Assembly (NCBI RefSeq): GCF_014049385.1
Contig: NZ_JACAOA010000018.1
Coordinates: 1 to 46,443, forward strand
Source: Ruoffia halotolerans
GTDB taxonomy: Bacteria; Bacillota; Bacilli; Lactobacillales; Aerococcaceae
Direction of reading: 5' to 3'
DNA: 46,443 nucleotides
Below, piece after piece: positions 1 through 8,428 of the stretch (the stretch's first letter is position 1; every line of letters starts with the position of its first letter). The notes under the pieces are model-generated. The model did no database searches. It saw only the letters and a program-made list of their open reading frames with translations, and was not told where the DNA came from. A program made the position numbers and the translations under genes.

Positions 1-767
1 ATTGCTTTTTGAATAACAAGTATAATAGATGAGACAATAATATTATTTAATGTATACTGATTCATTTTATTCGTATTAGTATAAAGGCGATCATATAATG
101 GATGCGCGCTATTAATTAAGATTCTGATATTTGAAGAGTCAAATGAGTCTGAATATACATCAACCCAATCCATCCAGATTCTCCATAAGCCACTTTCGGG
201 ATCATGGAACTCTTCGATAGGGAATTCTGAACCATCTCCATCTACAGAGACAGAATATGCTAGAAGTGGTTCTGAGCTAAGCTGCATCCCGATTTCATCA
301 GCTTGGAAAAGGGAAGTGTTATGTAGTTCATGAACGATTAAATAATATTCAAAAAAGATAGTACCTCGTAATGAATTTGGTTCGAAAACTTCTTCAAAAT
401 CAATCTCAATATTTGAATCTTTCATACCGAATTTTTTAAGAATAAGATTCTCAGTAAAGTTTGATGTTCGAGAATGTATTTTTACAGCAATCGCTAAGGT
501 GTTTTCTTGAGCGGTTACACCCTCTAGACCAAATAATTTAGACGGGTGTTTGATTGAAATTGATTGTGTAAGTTGTAGTTCATTTTCGGTAGGTGACCAA
601 ATACTATCATATTCATTGATTTTGTAGGAATATGAATCGTCTAACTCTATGGTTTTTTCATCATTTAAGACATCGGCATATGACAGCCTTGGAAGCGAGA
701 GGTAAATGCCTGCTTCTTTCATTAAGTTTTCATCAAGCAGTTTGTATAAAAGAAATTTTGAACTCAT
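1..767 (-). CDS. Unrecognised third protein of the Z1/MORC-like operon (partial)
   Basis: Translating the minus strand from an ATG at 767 gives an open frame of about 255 codons running off the left edge, so the C-terminus is missing. The start overlaps the stop of the upstream ATPase gene as TAATG, which indicates translational coupling and a shared operon. The protein begins MSSKFLLYKLLDENLMKEAG and contains an acidic, aromatic stretch around residues 185-200 (DPESGLWRIWMDWVDVYSDS). I see no signal peptide, no membrane segment and no convincing PD-(D/E)XK motif. In MZA-type systems the partners of MutL and Z1 are a DUF4420 protein and an AIPR protein; I cannot match this protein to either. 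Function unknown. Confidence 0.75.
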   Translation of the reverse strand, partial: MSSKFLLYKLLDENLMKEAGIYLSLPRLSYADVLNDEKTIELDDSYSYKINEYDSIWSPTENELQLTQSISIKHPSKLFGLEGVTAQENTLAIAVKIHSRTSNFTENLILKKFGMKDSNIEIDFEEVFEPNSLRGTIFFEYYLIVHELHNTSLFQADEIGMQLSSEPLLAYSVSVDGDGSEFPIEEFHDPESGLWRIWMDWVDVYSDSFDSSNIRILINSAHPLYDRLYTNTNKMNQYTLNNIIVSSIILVIQKA

Positions 768-2791
768 TAGTCATCACCTTCTTTTTTGATATGTTCGGTA
801 TTCATCGACAAGCTAGGAGCCATAGATAAATCATGTATCTCGATTTCAATCGTTCCTTCGATAACTAATTTTTCTTTATTTGGATTTGGTATTTCGAAAC
901 TAGCTGATTTTTTATGCGATGTATCTGTAACATTGTTTACTTTTTTATTAGCGATTTTTGTTAATTTAACTTTATTAATAATAAACGGAAAAGGAAGCGA
1001 ACCTTCAAAAGTTTTATTCCAACTTTCTTGGTTATATACCTTATCTGTCGTGAGAACAGTAAAGAATAGCGTGCTCTTTGTATCTGCTTGCAAGGTCGCG
1101 TTAAATGATACTGAACGTAAATTCTCAGAAACAAACCCAATATCAGTGACATTGATGAGCGAATTCGGTGCCAATGTGTCTTTTTTCTTTTTTCTTTGAG
1201 GCTTTTGCTGAATTGTAGCAGATTTACCAAAGTTAGACATAGGTAGGAACATATTACCGAAGTGTCTACTTAAAGCTGATGTACGCCTAGAAGCCTTAGC
1301 TTCAGTATTATTTAAATCTGTTGATAATTCTTTAGCAACTGATCTTTTTATTCGATTGACAATAGTCACTCGCCCACTATCAATGATTTTATCAATCCAA
1401 GTTGCATGGTCTGCATTCTCAGTATCTCGAAGATAGCTTTCAAGGGTAGAATAATAATTCAAGTATTTCTTATGCAAATTACCATCACTATTAGGTACAA
1501 AGACAGCAAAAACATATGAATTTTCTTCAAGGGATAAACCCTTCATCCATTCATTGTCGTTGACAACATATTCAACTACCATCCCTGGCTTTCTCATATA
1601 AGCAAGAATATTTGCTCCATAAGGGCTACCGTCTTTAAAAGTCGCGTTACCAATATAATTAATAGGGGAGATAAATCCACTATTTTTATACGCCTTTAAG
1701 TCATCGATACTTAATTGCACATAGGCTAGATAACCAATCGGAATCTTATTATTCGACATCCCAGTAGAGGCTAAATGAATCGCCTTTGCTTGAATTCTTT
1801 TATGTGGTTTAGGACTCTCAGTTGAGTCTAATTGTATAGCGTATGAATACAATGATTGAAACCAACTAAAAGTCAAACTGAAATTTTCGGGTCGAATGGT
1901 ACGTCCATTAACTGAAGGAACTAATATAGAATTATTAGTAAACTCACTATAATGGCGGTTATAAATTCTTGGAAAATACCATCTTTGAATAGCCTGTATA
2001 ATAGATTCTTCAATATCAGTTTCCCAAGGGAAATCATTTTTTGAATTGTCTTCCATAGTTATTTTTGAATCATTTATGAAAGGCACAATTATAGTTGTCC
2101 CTGTTTTATCCCCACTGTACGATTTAACCCCTAATGAGCTAATAAAATCAGAGATAAACTGAGAGTCTGTAATCGGTAATGTTTTAGCATAGATATCTGA
2201 AGATTCTTTCTCGCCCCACCAAGCAATCCCTCTGTCGTTATTAGGCATAATTGCATCTGATTTATCAGAGTCTTCAATAAGACAGGCCGCTAATCGTTCC
2301 TCGTATTTATTATTATGCTTAACGCGTGAGTAGTATATGACAATGCCACTGCCCATTCTGAAGAAACTAGTTTTTCCTAGACCCCATGATCCACCAGCAT
2401 CTACTTTGTCTTGATTCATATTTAGACCGTAAATTAACTTATATATATTACTGTTATTAAGTTCATCTTTATCATCCGTGTTAAACTTTCCCGTTAAACC
2501 GGACGTATTACTATCTCTAATAGCTACAATAGTTGACTCTCTTGGAAATAATTGCTTAAGTCGAGTATCGATAGAGTCAAAATGATGAGCAATTTTATTT
2601 GTTGCGATTTTGTCAATGGTTACGTCAATATTTGTTTGATCATTCTTAGGTAAAGTGGCATCAAGGCTATTTTGGAATGATTCACGAACAACTAAATCGA
2701 CTATTGGTAGCGAATCATTCTGCAAAGACCGTAATATAGCTTTTCCAGAAGGCGCCATTCTGTCATCTATACGTGCAATTTCAATTTTCAT
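767..2791 (-). CDS. MutL/MORC-like GHKL ATPase of a Z1-type defence operon
   Basis: This 674-residue protein carries the Bergerat (GHKL) ATP-binding motifs near its N-terminus: an N-box at residues 37-45 (ESFQNSLDA), a motif II variant at 92-98 (RDSNTSG) and a lid motif at 133-141 (GGSWGLGKT). A later GTTIIVPF resembles the GT motif of the family. The rest lacks obvious motifs; a lysine-rich stretch (QRKKKKD) precedes a C-terminal beta-rich region. GHKL proteins next to Z1 ATPases are the prokaryotic MutL/MORC relatives found in defence operons. The start overlaps the stop of the Z1 gene (ATG at 2791, upstream stop at 2788-2790), and the stop overlaps the next start. The ATPase class is well supported; the anti-phage role is inferred from context. 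Confidence 0.85.
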   Translation of the reverse strand: MKIEIARIDDRMAPSGKAILRSLQNDSLPIVDLVVRESFQNSLDATLPKNDQTNIDVTIDKIATNKIAHHFDSIDTRLKQLFPRESTIVAIRDSNTSGLTGKFNTDDKDELNNSNIYKLIYGLNMNQDKVDAGGSWGLGKTSFFRMGSGIVIYYSRVKHNNKYEERLAACLIEDSDKSDAIMPNNDRGIAWWGEKESSDIYAKTLPITDSQFISDFISSLGVKSYSGDKTGTTIIVPFINDSKITMEDNSKNDFPWETDIEESIIQAIQRWYFPRIYNRHYSEFTNNSILVPSVNGRTIRPENFSLTFSWFQSLYSYAIQLDSTESPKPHKRIQAKAIHLASTGMSNNKIPIGYLAYVQLSIDDLKAYKNSGFISPINYIGNATFKDGSPYGANILAYMRKPGMVVEYVVNDNEWMKGLSLEENSYVFAVFVPNSDGNLHKKYLNYYSTLESYLRDTENADHATWIDKIIDSGRVTIVNRIKRSVAKELSTDLNNTEAKASRRTSALSRHFGNMFLPMSNFGKSATIQQKPQRKKKKDTLAPNSLINVTDIGFVSENLRSVSFNATLQADTKSTLFFTVLTTDKVYNQESWNKTFEGSLPFPFIINKVKLTKIANKKVNNVTDTSHKKSASFEIPNPNKEKLVIEGTIEIEIHDLSMAPSLSMNTEHIKKEGDD

Positions 2792-5592
2792 TCTTCATCC
2801 TCCTTATGGGAATCGCCATCATCCTCATTAATCGGAACAACAATTTTAAGTTTTCTTGCAAGATTTTTATTTTTTCGTGCACCTGGAATCATGAGATTGA
2901 TTCCGATTAAATCTTTTTCGAAGTTTAAAGGATATCTATTACTTGAAGTACTTCGAGCTTTCCTAAATTCTTCTTCAGTTTGCTTTCCTTTGTCAATTCG
3001 ATAGATCACTAATTGTGGCACGTTACCCAGTCCATGTTTAGCTCTAAGTTGTTGTGCTTCTCTACCAGAAGGGCTCTTTTTCATATCTTCCGAATTTAAT
3101 TGTTCGATATCGCTGATTAAATCAGAAGGTGTCCGTAACGCACCAATTGATACTGTTTTTCCATCATTTTGTGCTTGACCTAATCGCGAACGTTGGATGT
3201 TCGGTGGGTTATAACCATGAATATCCCAACCTGACTGATTATCCGATACTTTCGGGATATTTCCTTTCGAAGAAAGTATAATATTCCAATTAGCGTAACC
3301 ATTCTCTTCGCGAGTATCATCGTACCAATCTAGAAAAGCTTTAATATTTGAAAAGGCAGTATCTTTATCACTAAAAATCATTGATTCTAAGTACTTTTTA
3401 ACAAAATCATATTCAACATCACGCCAAATCATTTTATTTCTAGATAAGTCAAATTCATCAGTAAGAGAGTTCAAAAATTTTTCTGTCACTGTCAAATTAT
3501 TTTCTAAAACTGATAGCTCGTTTTTAAATAGGATTGTTTGACGATTAAAACCAGAAAAATCAATATCAGATAATTCTGCTGATTGCATTTTATTACTTGA
3601 AGTAATTCTTAAAAAATTATTATTAGGTGAATTTTTAATTTTGACTCCAGCTTCATATGGTAAGTAAGTTTTAGCACTCATATCTTGAATATCTTCAATA
3701 AGTTCAGAATTTAATTGAGTAATGAATTCAAATCGTCTTTTAGTCTCACTATCCATCCAAACTCGAGGGAATAATTCATATGTAGGACGGTAACCAAACC
3801 ATCTTCCCATTTGATATAAAGTATCAGCTTGCTTTGTTTGACGGATAAAGTAAGAGCTAACAAGTCCTTCTAAGGTTAAACCTCTAGAAAGAGTATTCCC
3901 GCCGACTACAATGAACAGTGGAGCAAAGCTAAGTCTCCTTTCAGGATAAACTAGTCGAACATGTTGGTTCTCAACGCGAGTCTGACTGTTATCTATAACA
4001 AGATGGAATCCTTTATGATACTCTAAAGCCTCATCATCTTTTAAACCTATATGATCAACATAATTTTCGTTATTTGAGTTGATTAGGCCTTTAAGTTGGA
4101 TTAAAATATCCTCCCATTTAGGATAGTCATTGATGAACTCCTTACTTGAGTAAGATGTGACTGCTTCAGAGAAATCCTCTTTAGTAAATTCAGTCGATTC
4201 ATGTTCAAATAATTCTTTTAATTTATCAAAGTACTCTTCACGATTCTCACGCATGCTCTCTAAATATGCACGAATTAAAGAAGCCACTTTTTCTTGATCA
4301 GCAATTTTTAAACTTGTATGAACTAACATTGATACGGGTTTCGTAAAACGTAAGTGCCTTTGCATTGCAGAAACCAACACGAACCAATCAATCGCTTTTT
4401 GAAAACTAGGCGGCAAATAGTTAGTATCCCCTTTATGCAGAGATTTTATTAATTCTTTATCTGTATCACTGATTGTTCTAATGATGGGTAAGGAAGGACC
4501 TGTCTCTGGTTCTGCTAAACCAAACATTTTATCAGCACCAAGATAGTCGCTTGAAGGTGTTAAGGTATAGATAAAATCTTTAGGGAATAACGAATAATCC
4601 CCAATTTCATTTAATACATTTGCATAAGGCGTACCAGTATAAGATATATAGTTGACTGCAAGGGCTTGCTTTCCGTTAAAACCATTTACTAAATCGAGAA
4701 CTTTTTTATTAATAGTACTTCTTTCTTCATCTTCTAGTTTTTTTGTATTAATACTCGCTTGATCAGCTTCATCATCGATAATGAGTATTTTTAACTGTTT
4801 TAATTTATTTGGATCCGAATAAAGCCACTTTGCCAAATTATCTAGTCTAGATTTATTTTTCAATGAAACAACGAAATATTTCTTTTTGCTATGTTCCTGT
4901 AAGTTAATATTATTCCAATTATTCGGTGCACTTCTATCTGAAACTTTTGGATTATCAATATTAGTCCAATCCCACCAAGCTGCACCTTTATTTGAGTCTA
5001 AATCACCATATAACCTGTTAGCTGTTTGGATACGTAAATTTTCGATCACTCCTGATAGAATAATAAAAAAATTAAATCCGTTATCAGCAGCTATAGACAT
5101 AACTGCCGCCATATTAGCTGTTTTTCCCGATTGTACATCACCGATCGTTAGCCCTTTAATTGCACCGCTTTCGCGTGTGTCCATACTTAATTGTTGGACT
5201 ATGTTGAAGGCATCATCTTTAATATTTGCAATGGATTCAGCTGAAAACCCTTTGCTGACAAGTTTTCTCTCATATTGTTTCCATTGAGAATATGGATCGT
5301 CTGATAATATTGCATCATTTTTACTATTTTTAGATAATAAAGTTGTTTTTTTACTTTTAGAATCACTTTTCATATATTTAACAAGTTGCTGCCAAGTTGA
5401 ATAATCAATATCTGTATCATTCGGTTTAAGCATTTGAAACTTAAACTCTTCAAATGCTTCTGAACCAATATCCTTACGTGTATAGAAATCGAAATCTGAA
5501 AGTGAGTCCCAACTTGTTTCATAATCCGTTCTGCGTTCTTCGATATAATTTCTATAAATATTAAATTTTTTGTCGCCAAAGTTTATGCTCAT
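2788..5592 (-). CDS. Z1 domain helicase-like P-loop ATPase
   Basis: This is a 934-residue superfamily-2-like ATPase of the Z1 family. Visible motifs are Walker A GDVQSGKT (about residues 147-155), Walker B IIDDEAD (about 270), motif III SYTGTPYAN, and the family signature GGNTLSRGLTLEGL followed by QMGRWFGYR (about 560-600). The start ATG at 5592 is preceded on the minus strand by AGGAGCG. It is the first gene of the leftward operon, overlapping the GHKL ATPase gene by 4 bases. Z1 proteins are known partners of MutL/MORC-like ATPases in MZA-type anti-phage systems, probably as DNA translocases. Length and motif set look intact. The DNA or RNA substrate cannot be read from the sequence. Confidence 0.9.
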   Translation of the reverse strand: MSINFGDKKFNIYRNYIEERRTDYETSWDSLSDFDFYTRKDIGSEAFEEFKFQMLKPNDTDIDYSTWQQLVKYMKSDSKSKKTTLLSKNSKNDAILSDDPYSQWKQYERKLVSKGFSAESIANIKDDAFNIVQQLSMDTRESGAIKGLTIGDVQSGKTANMAAVMSIAADNGFNFFIILSGVIENLRIQTANRLYGDLDSNKGAAWWDWTNIDNPKVSDRSAPNNWNNINLQEHSKKKYFVVSLKNKSRLDNLAKWLYSDPNKLKQLKILIIDDEADQASINTKKLEDEERSTINKKVLDLVNGFNGKQALAVNYISYTGTPYANVLNEIGDYSLFPKDFIYTLTPSSDYLGADKMFGLAEPETGPSLPIIRTISDTDKELIKSLHKGDTNYLPPSFQKAIDWFVLVSAMQRHLRFTKPVSMLVHTSLKIADQEKVASLIRAYLESMRENREEYFDKLKELFEHESTEFTKEDFSEAVTSYSSKEFINDYPKWEDILIQLKGLINSNNENYVDHIGLKDDEALEYHKGFHLVIDNSQTRVENQHVRLVYPERRLSFAPLFIVVGGNTLSRGLTLEGLVSSYFIRQTKQADTLYQMGRWFGYRPTYELFPRVWMDSETKRRFEFITQLNSELIEDIQDMSAKTYLPYEAGVKIKNSPNNNFLRITSSNKMQSAELSDIDFSGFNRQTILFKNELSVLENNLTVTEKFLNSLTDEFDLSRNKMIWRDVEYDFVKKYLESMIFSDKDTAFSNIKAFLDWYDDTREENGYANWNIILSSKGNIPKVSDNQSGWDIHGYNPPNIQRSRLGQAQNDGKTVSIGALRTPSDLISDIEQLNSEDMKKSPSGREAQQLRAKHGLGNVPQLVIYRIDKGKQTEEEFRKARSTSSNRYPLNFEKDLIGINLMIPGARKNKNLARKLKIVVPINEDDGDSHKEDEE

Positions 5593-5834
5593 ATAAACGC
5601 TCCTAGTTATTATAATAGTGTCTATATTATAACAAATGTTTGACTGAATAGAAGGGAATAAATTAGGTTTAATAGCATTAATACTGTCTTTTTTTAAATA
5701 TATTTTCCATCAAAATATCTAATAGTCGACTAAGTGAATTTAATACGATAATATTAGGAAAAGTATAAAATTTAATGCAATTAAAACAGAATATTTTTAT
5801 AATAGTACGCCATAATTTAAAGGGAGTGATTGGA
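5593..5834. promoter_or_regulatory. Divergent promoter region between the Z1 operon and the restriction cluster
   Basis: This AT-rich gap separates divergent operons. On the minus strand TTGTTA and TATAAT with a 15-bp spacer could be a promoter for the Z1 operon. It is covered by an 8-bp inverted repeat, TTATAATA (5610-5617) and TATTATAA (5625-5632), which could be an operator. On the plus strand TCGACT (5726-5731), 17 bp, TAATAT (5749-5754) is a weak promoter candidate for the nuclease gene. No regulator gene is adjacent. These assignments are by eye. Confidence 0.4.
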
Positions 5835-7013
5835 GTGTCAGAATTATTTTGGAATGATCAATCTGAAAGTCAAAAAGAAGAGTATATTGAGATGTTGAAA
5901 ATTTTAGGTTCACTATCAAACCTTTTTTCTGATAGCAATTCACCTTATCTTTATTATCGGGCACATGAGAATTTATTTTGTGCTTCATTTGATGCCAAAA
6001 ACTTATCACGTGGTGACGTGTCTTATGATGCAATAAAAGACAGAGTTGGTATTGGCTTAAAAACATTCTTGCAAAATAATGGACGGACGTATCAAAAGGT
6101 CGCAGAGTTTAATGGTGATAGTGATAAGATTCGTAAACTCAAAAGTCATGAAGAGATTGTTTATATGATAGCTGAACTTAGAAATAAACGAATCGAAGTA
6201 ACTCAAAATATTACAGATGCAACTGATTCGGTTTATCACTTAATTACTAGAGAGCCAGGCAAGATGAATGTGTTTGAAACACCTTTAGATTTAGTGGACA
6301 TAAATTCTATTCGCATACAAAAGAAACAAAATAAAAATACTATTCGATTTACTGACAAATACAACGAATATTCCTATTCATTATCTAAAAATACACTTCT
6401 TAAACGATTTTATACTCAAGAACAAAATAAAATTGTAACTTTTGATGTAGACATCTTAGAAAATCCATTTGAATTACTAAAGTCTATGCAAGTTAAGATT
6501 GCTGATTCAAGACTTATTTCAGAATCGAAAGAAAACTATATTGTTTTACCTTTATATTCGCCAAATCGTGGAGATGTACCACAGCGTTCTGGATTAAATC
6601 AATGGAATGCTCAAGGGAGAGTGCGTCATCCTGATGAAGTGTACATACCTATTCCAGCATGGATTCATGAAACGTTTGATACATTTTTTGCATACGCGAA
6701 ACAAAGGAAAGTAAAAGGGGAGAGTGCAAAAGATTCCCCAACCTTTCAAGTGGAGTTACCTAACGGTGATGTCATGAAGTGTAAAGTAGCACAATCCGGA
6801 GGCAAGGCACTGATGTCGGATCCAAATAAAGATTTAGGAAGATGGATATTAAGAGACGTCTTGAAGATTGTACCAAATCATCTGGTTAACATGAGCACCT
6901 TAAATGAAATAGGCATCGATAGTGTTAAATTAACAAAGAAAGCAGAAGATTATTATCTATTAGACTTCATGGAAACTGGCTCATATACTGAATTTAAAGA
7001 AGAAAACGCATAA
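5835..7013 (+). CDS. Type II restriction endonuclease with NgoFVII-like C-terminal DNA-binding domain
   Basis: I chose the GTG at 5835 because AAAGGGAG lies 8 bases upstream; an in-frame ATG at 5775 would add 20 residues without a good ribosome binding site. The 392-residue product has a C-terminal block (about 250-375) containing RSGLNQWNAQGR, HPDEVYIPIP, KALMSDPNKDLGRW and LRDVL. I recognise this as the B3-like DNA-binding domain of the NgoFVII family of restriction enzymes. The N-terminal half has DAKNLSRGDVSYDAIKDR and GIGLKTF but no HxK(x4)D phospholipase-D motif, so the catalytic fold may differ from NgoFVII/BfiI; a PD-(D/E)XK core is possible but unproven. Two cytosine methyltransferase genes follow in the same direction, as expected for restriction-modification. 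Confidence 0.8.
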   Translation: MSELFWNDQSESQKEEYIEMLKILGSLSNLFSDSNSPYLYYRAHENLFCASFDAKNLSRGDVSYDAIKDRVGIGLKTFLQNNGRTYQKVAEFNGDSDKIRKLKSHEEIVYMIAELRNKRIEVTQNITDATDSVYHLITREPGKMNVFETPLDLVDINSIRIQKKQNKNTIRFTDKYNEYSYSLSKNTLLKRFYTQEQNKIVTFDVDILENPFELLKSMQVKIADSRLISESKENYIVLPLYSPNRGDVPQRSGLNQWNAQGRVRHPDEVYIPIPAWIHETFDTFFAYAKQRKVKGESAKDSPTFQVELPNGDVMKCKVAQSGGKALMSDPNKDLGRWILRDVLKIVPNHLVNMSTLNEIGIDSVKLTKKAEDYYLLDFMETGSYTEFKEENA

Positions 7014-7103
7014 AATTTAAGGTCAGAATAATTTCTGGCTGCAAATCACGTCTCATAATGATATAATAATAGCTTCGAAAACAAATTATAAAGGAGAGAG
7101 CAA
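7014..7103 (+). promoter_or_regulatory. Candidate promoter of the first methyltransferase gene
   Basis: TATAAT at 7062-7067 lies 17 bp downstream of CTGCAA (7039-7044), a weak -35. A short inverted repeat, GTCAGAA-TTCTGGC, sits just upstream around 7022-7039. It may end the nuclease transcript or bind a regulator; no T-run follows. AAAGGAGAG precedes the ATG at 7104. Confidence 0.45.
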
Positions 7104-8327
7104 ATGCAAGAATCTGTAAGTTCTACAATAAAAAGCAAACATACAATTGCGTCATTCTTTGCTGGGGTTGGTGGAATTGAGCTTGGTTTTGAACAAACCG
7201 GCGAGTTCAGGGCCGTATATGCTAATGAGTTTGATAAAAAAGCACAAGTGACTTATCGAACAAACTTTCCGAATACATCACTAGATGAAAGAGATATTCA
7301 TGAAGTCGAAGCAGATGAGATACCTGAAGTGGATATTATTACAGGAGGCTTCCCATGCCAAGCTTTTAGTATTGCGGGTTACCGAAAAGGCTTTGAAGAT
7401 GAACGAGGAGATTTATTTTTTGAGTTACTTCGTATGATTAAAGAAAAGCAACCGAAAGCAATATTTATTGAGAATGTGAAAAATATGGTTACTCATGATC
7501 ATGGAAATACCTTTAAAGTAATTCGTGAATCGTTAGTAGCAAATGGTTATTATATAAAATGGAGTGTCCTAAACGGTAAAGATTATGGTAATATACCGCA
7601 AAATCGTGAGCGGATATATATTGTTGGGTTCGATAATAAAGCTGCTTATGATACGTTCGAATTTCCAGAAGCAATTAAATTATCAACGACGCTTCAAGAT
7701 ATTATCGATTACGCCTCTGAAAAAGATGAGAAGTATTACTATAGAGAAGGTAAGCAACCTTTTTACGATAAACTTGAAGAAGAAGTTGATTCATATGAAT
7801 CTGTTTATCAATGGCGAAGACAATATGTTCGTGAAAACAAATCAGGTGTGGTTCCGACCCTAACAGCAAACATGGGAACGGGTGGACATAATGTACCTAT
7901 TATTTATACTGACTCAGGTATCCGTAAACTTACGCCTAGAGAAACATTTAATGCTCAAGGTTACCCAGCTAATTATGAATTACCTGAGCTTGCAGTTTCA
8001 CATTTGTATAAACAAGCAGGTAACAGTGTCGTTGTTCCAGTTATACGTCGAATTGCTGATAAAATTTCAGAAGCATTGAGTAAACATGATCATTTAAGCC
8101 ATCAAAGCTTGAATGAAGATGTTAAATATGCCGTGATTTATACTGACTTTAAAACAAAAAATTCAGGAGAGAGCTATATATTCGGTTATGCGAAAGACAT
8201 GAATGAAGTCAATGACATGTTAAAAAACAAACCAGATTGGTTCCCAGTGATTGACAACACAGATTATAGAAACATTGTTAAACAAGGAAAAGCTATGGCA
8301 TTTTATTCTATAGTTGACCTAGACTAG
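7104..8327 (+). CDS. C5-cytosine DNA methyltransferase 1
   Basis: This enzyme transfers a methyl group from S-adenosylmethionine to C5 of cytosine. Family motifs appear in order: FFAGVGGIELGFE (motif I, 18-30), PCQ with catalytic Cys85 (motif IV), ENV (123-125, motif VI), QNRERIYI (166-173, motif VIII), a target-recognition region around 234-265 (YQWRRQYVRENKSG then TANMGTGG), and GNSVVVPV (from 306, motif X). It is 407 residues long because of an 80-residue C-terminal extension absent from the paralogue at 8429. From memory, the recognition region resembles GCNGC/GCSGC-class methyltransferases, which would fit an NgoFVII-like nuclease. It presumably protects host sites against the upstream nuclease. 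Confidence 0.93.
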   Translation: MQESVSSTIKSKHTIASFFAGVGGIELGFEQTGEFRAVYANEFDKKAQVTYRTNFPNTSLDERDIHEVEADEIPEVDIITGGFPCQAFSIAGYRKGFEDERGDLFFELLRMIKEKQPKAIFIENVKNMVTHDHGNTFKVIRESLVANGYYIKWSVLNGKDYGNIPQNRERIYIVGFDNKAAYDTFEFPEAIKLSTTLQDIIDYASEKDEKYYYREGKQPFYDKLEEEVDSYESVYQWRRQYVRENKSGVVPTLTANMGTGGHNVPIIYTDSGIRKLTPRETFNAQGYPANYELPELAVSHLYKQAGNSVVVPVIRRIADKISEALSKHDHLSHQSLNEDVKYAVIYTDFKTKNSGESYIFGYAKDMNEVNDMLKNKPDWFPVIDNTDYRNIVKQGKAMAFYSIVDLD

Positions 8328-8330
8328 ATT

Positions 8331-8353
8331 AGCCCAGTTAATGGGCTTTTTTT
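8331..8353 (+). terminator. Rho-independent terminator after methyltransferase 1
   Basis: AGCCCA (8331-8336) pairs with TGGGCT (8342-8347) around a 5-base loop and runs directly into seven or more T residues. It separates the two methyltransferase genes into distinct transcription units. Confidence 0.75.
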
Positions 8354-8366
8354 GCTACCATCATCC

Positions 8367-8395
8367 TTGAAAAGCGAACATATGTTCGCTATAAT
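8367..8395 (+). promoter_or_regulatory. Promoter of methyltransferase 2 with a perfect LexA (SOS) box in the spacer
   Basis: TTGAAA (8367-8372), a 17-bp spacer and TATAAT (8390-8395) form a near-consensus promoter. The spacer is filled by the perfect 18-bp palindrome AGCGAACATATGTTCGCT (8373-8390). Its core CGAACATATGTTCG (8375-8388) exactly fits the Gram-positive DinR/LexA consensus CGAACRNRYGTTCG. A repressor bound here would block RNA polymerase, so the gene should be induced by DNA damage. The sequence match is direct; regulation by LexA is inferred. Confidence 0.8.
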
Positions 8396-8428
8396 ATAAA
8401 TATATTATTTTATCTTGGAGGAAGAACA

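Noticed and set aside
1-767. DUF4420 or PD-(D/E)XK nuclease of an MZA system
   Set aside because: Expected by context, but I could not find the catalytic D...(D/E)xK pattern or a family resemblance in the 255 visible residues.
5775-5834. N-terminal extension of the restriction enzyme from the ATG at 5775
   Set aside because: No ribosome binding site precedes it, whereas the GTG at 5835 has a well-spaced AAAGGGAG.
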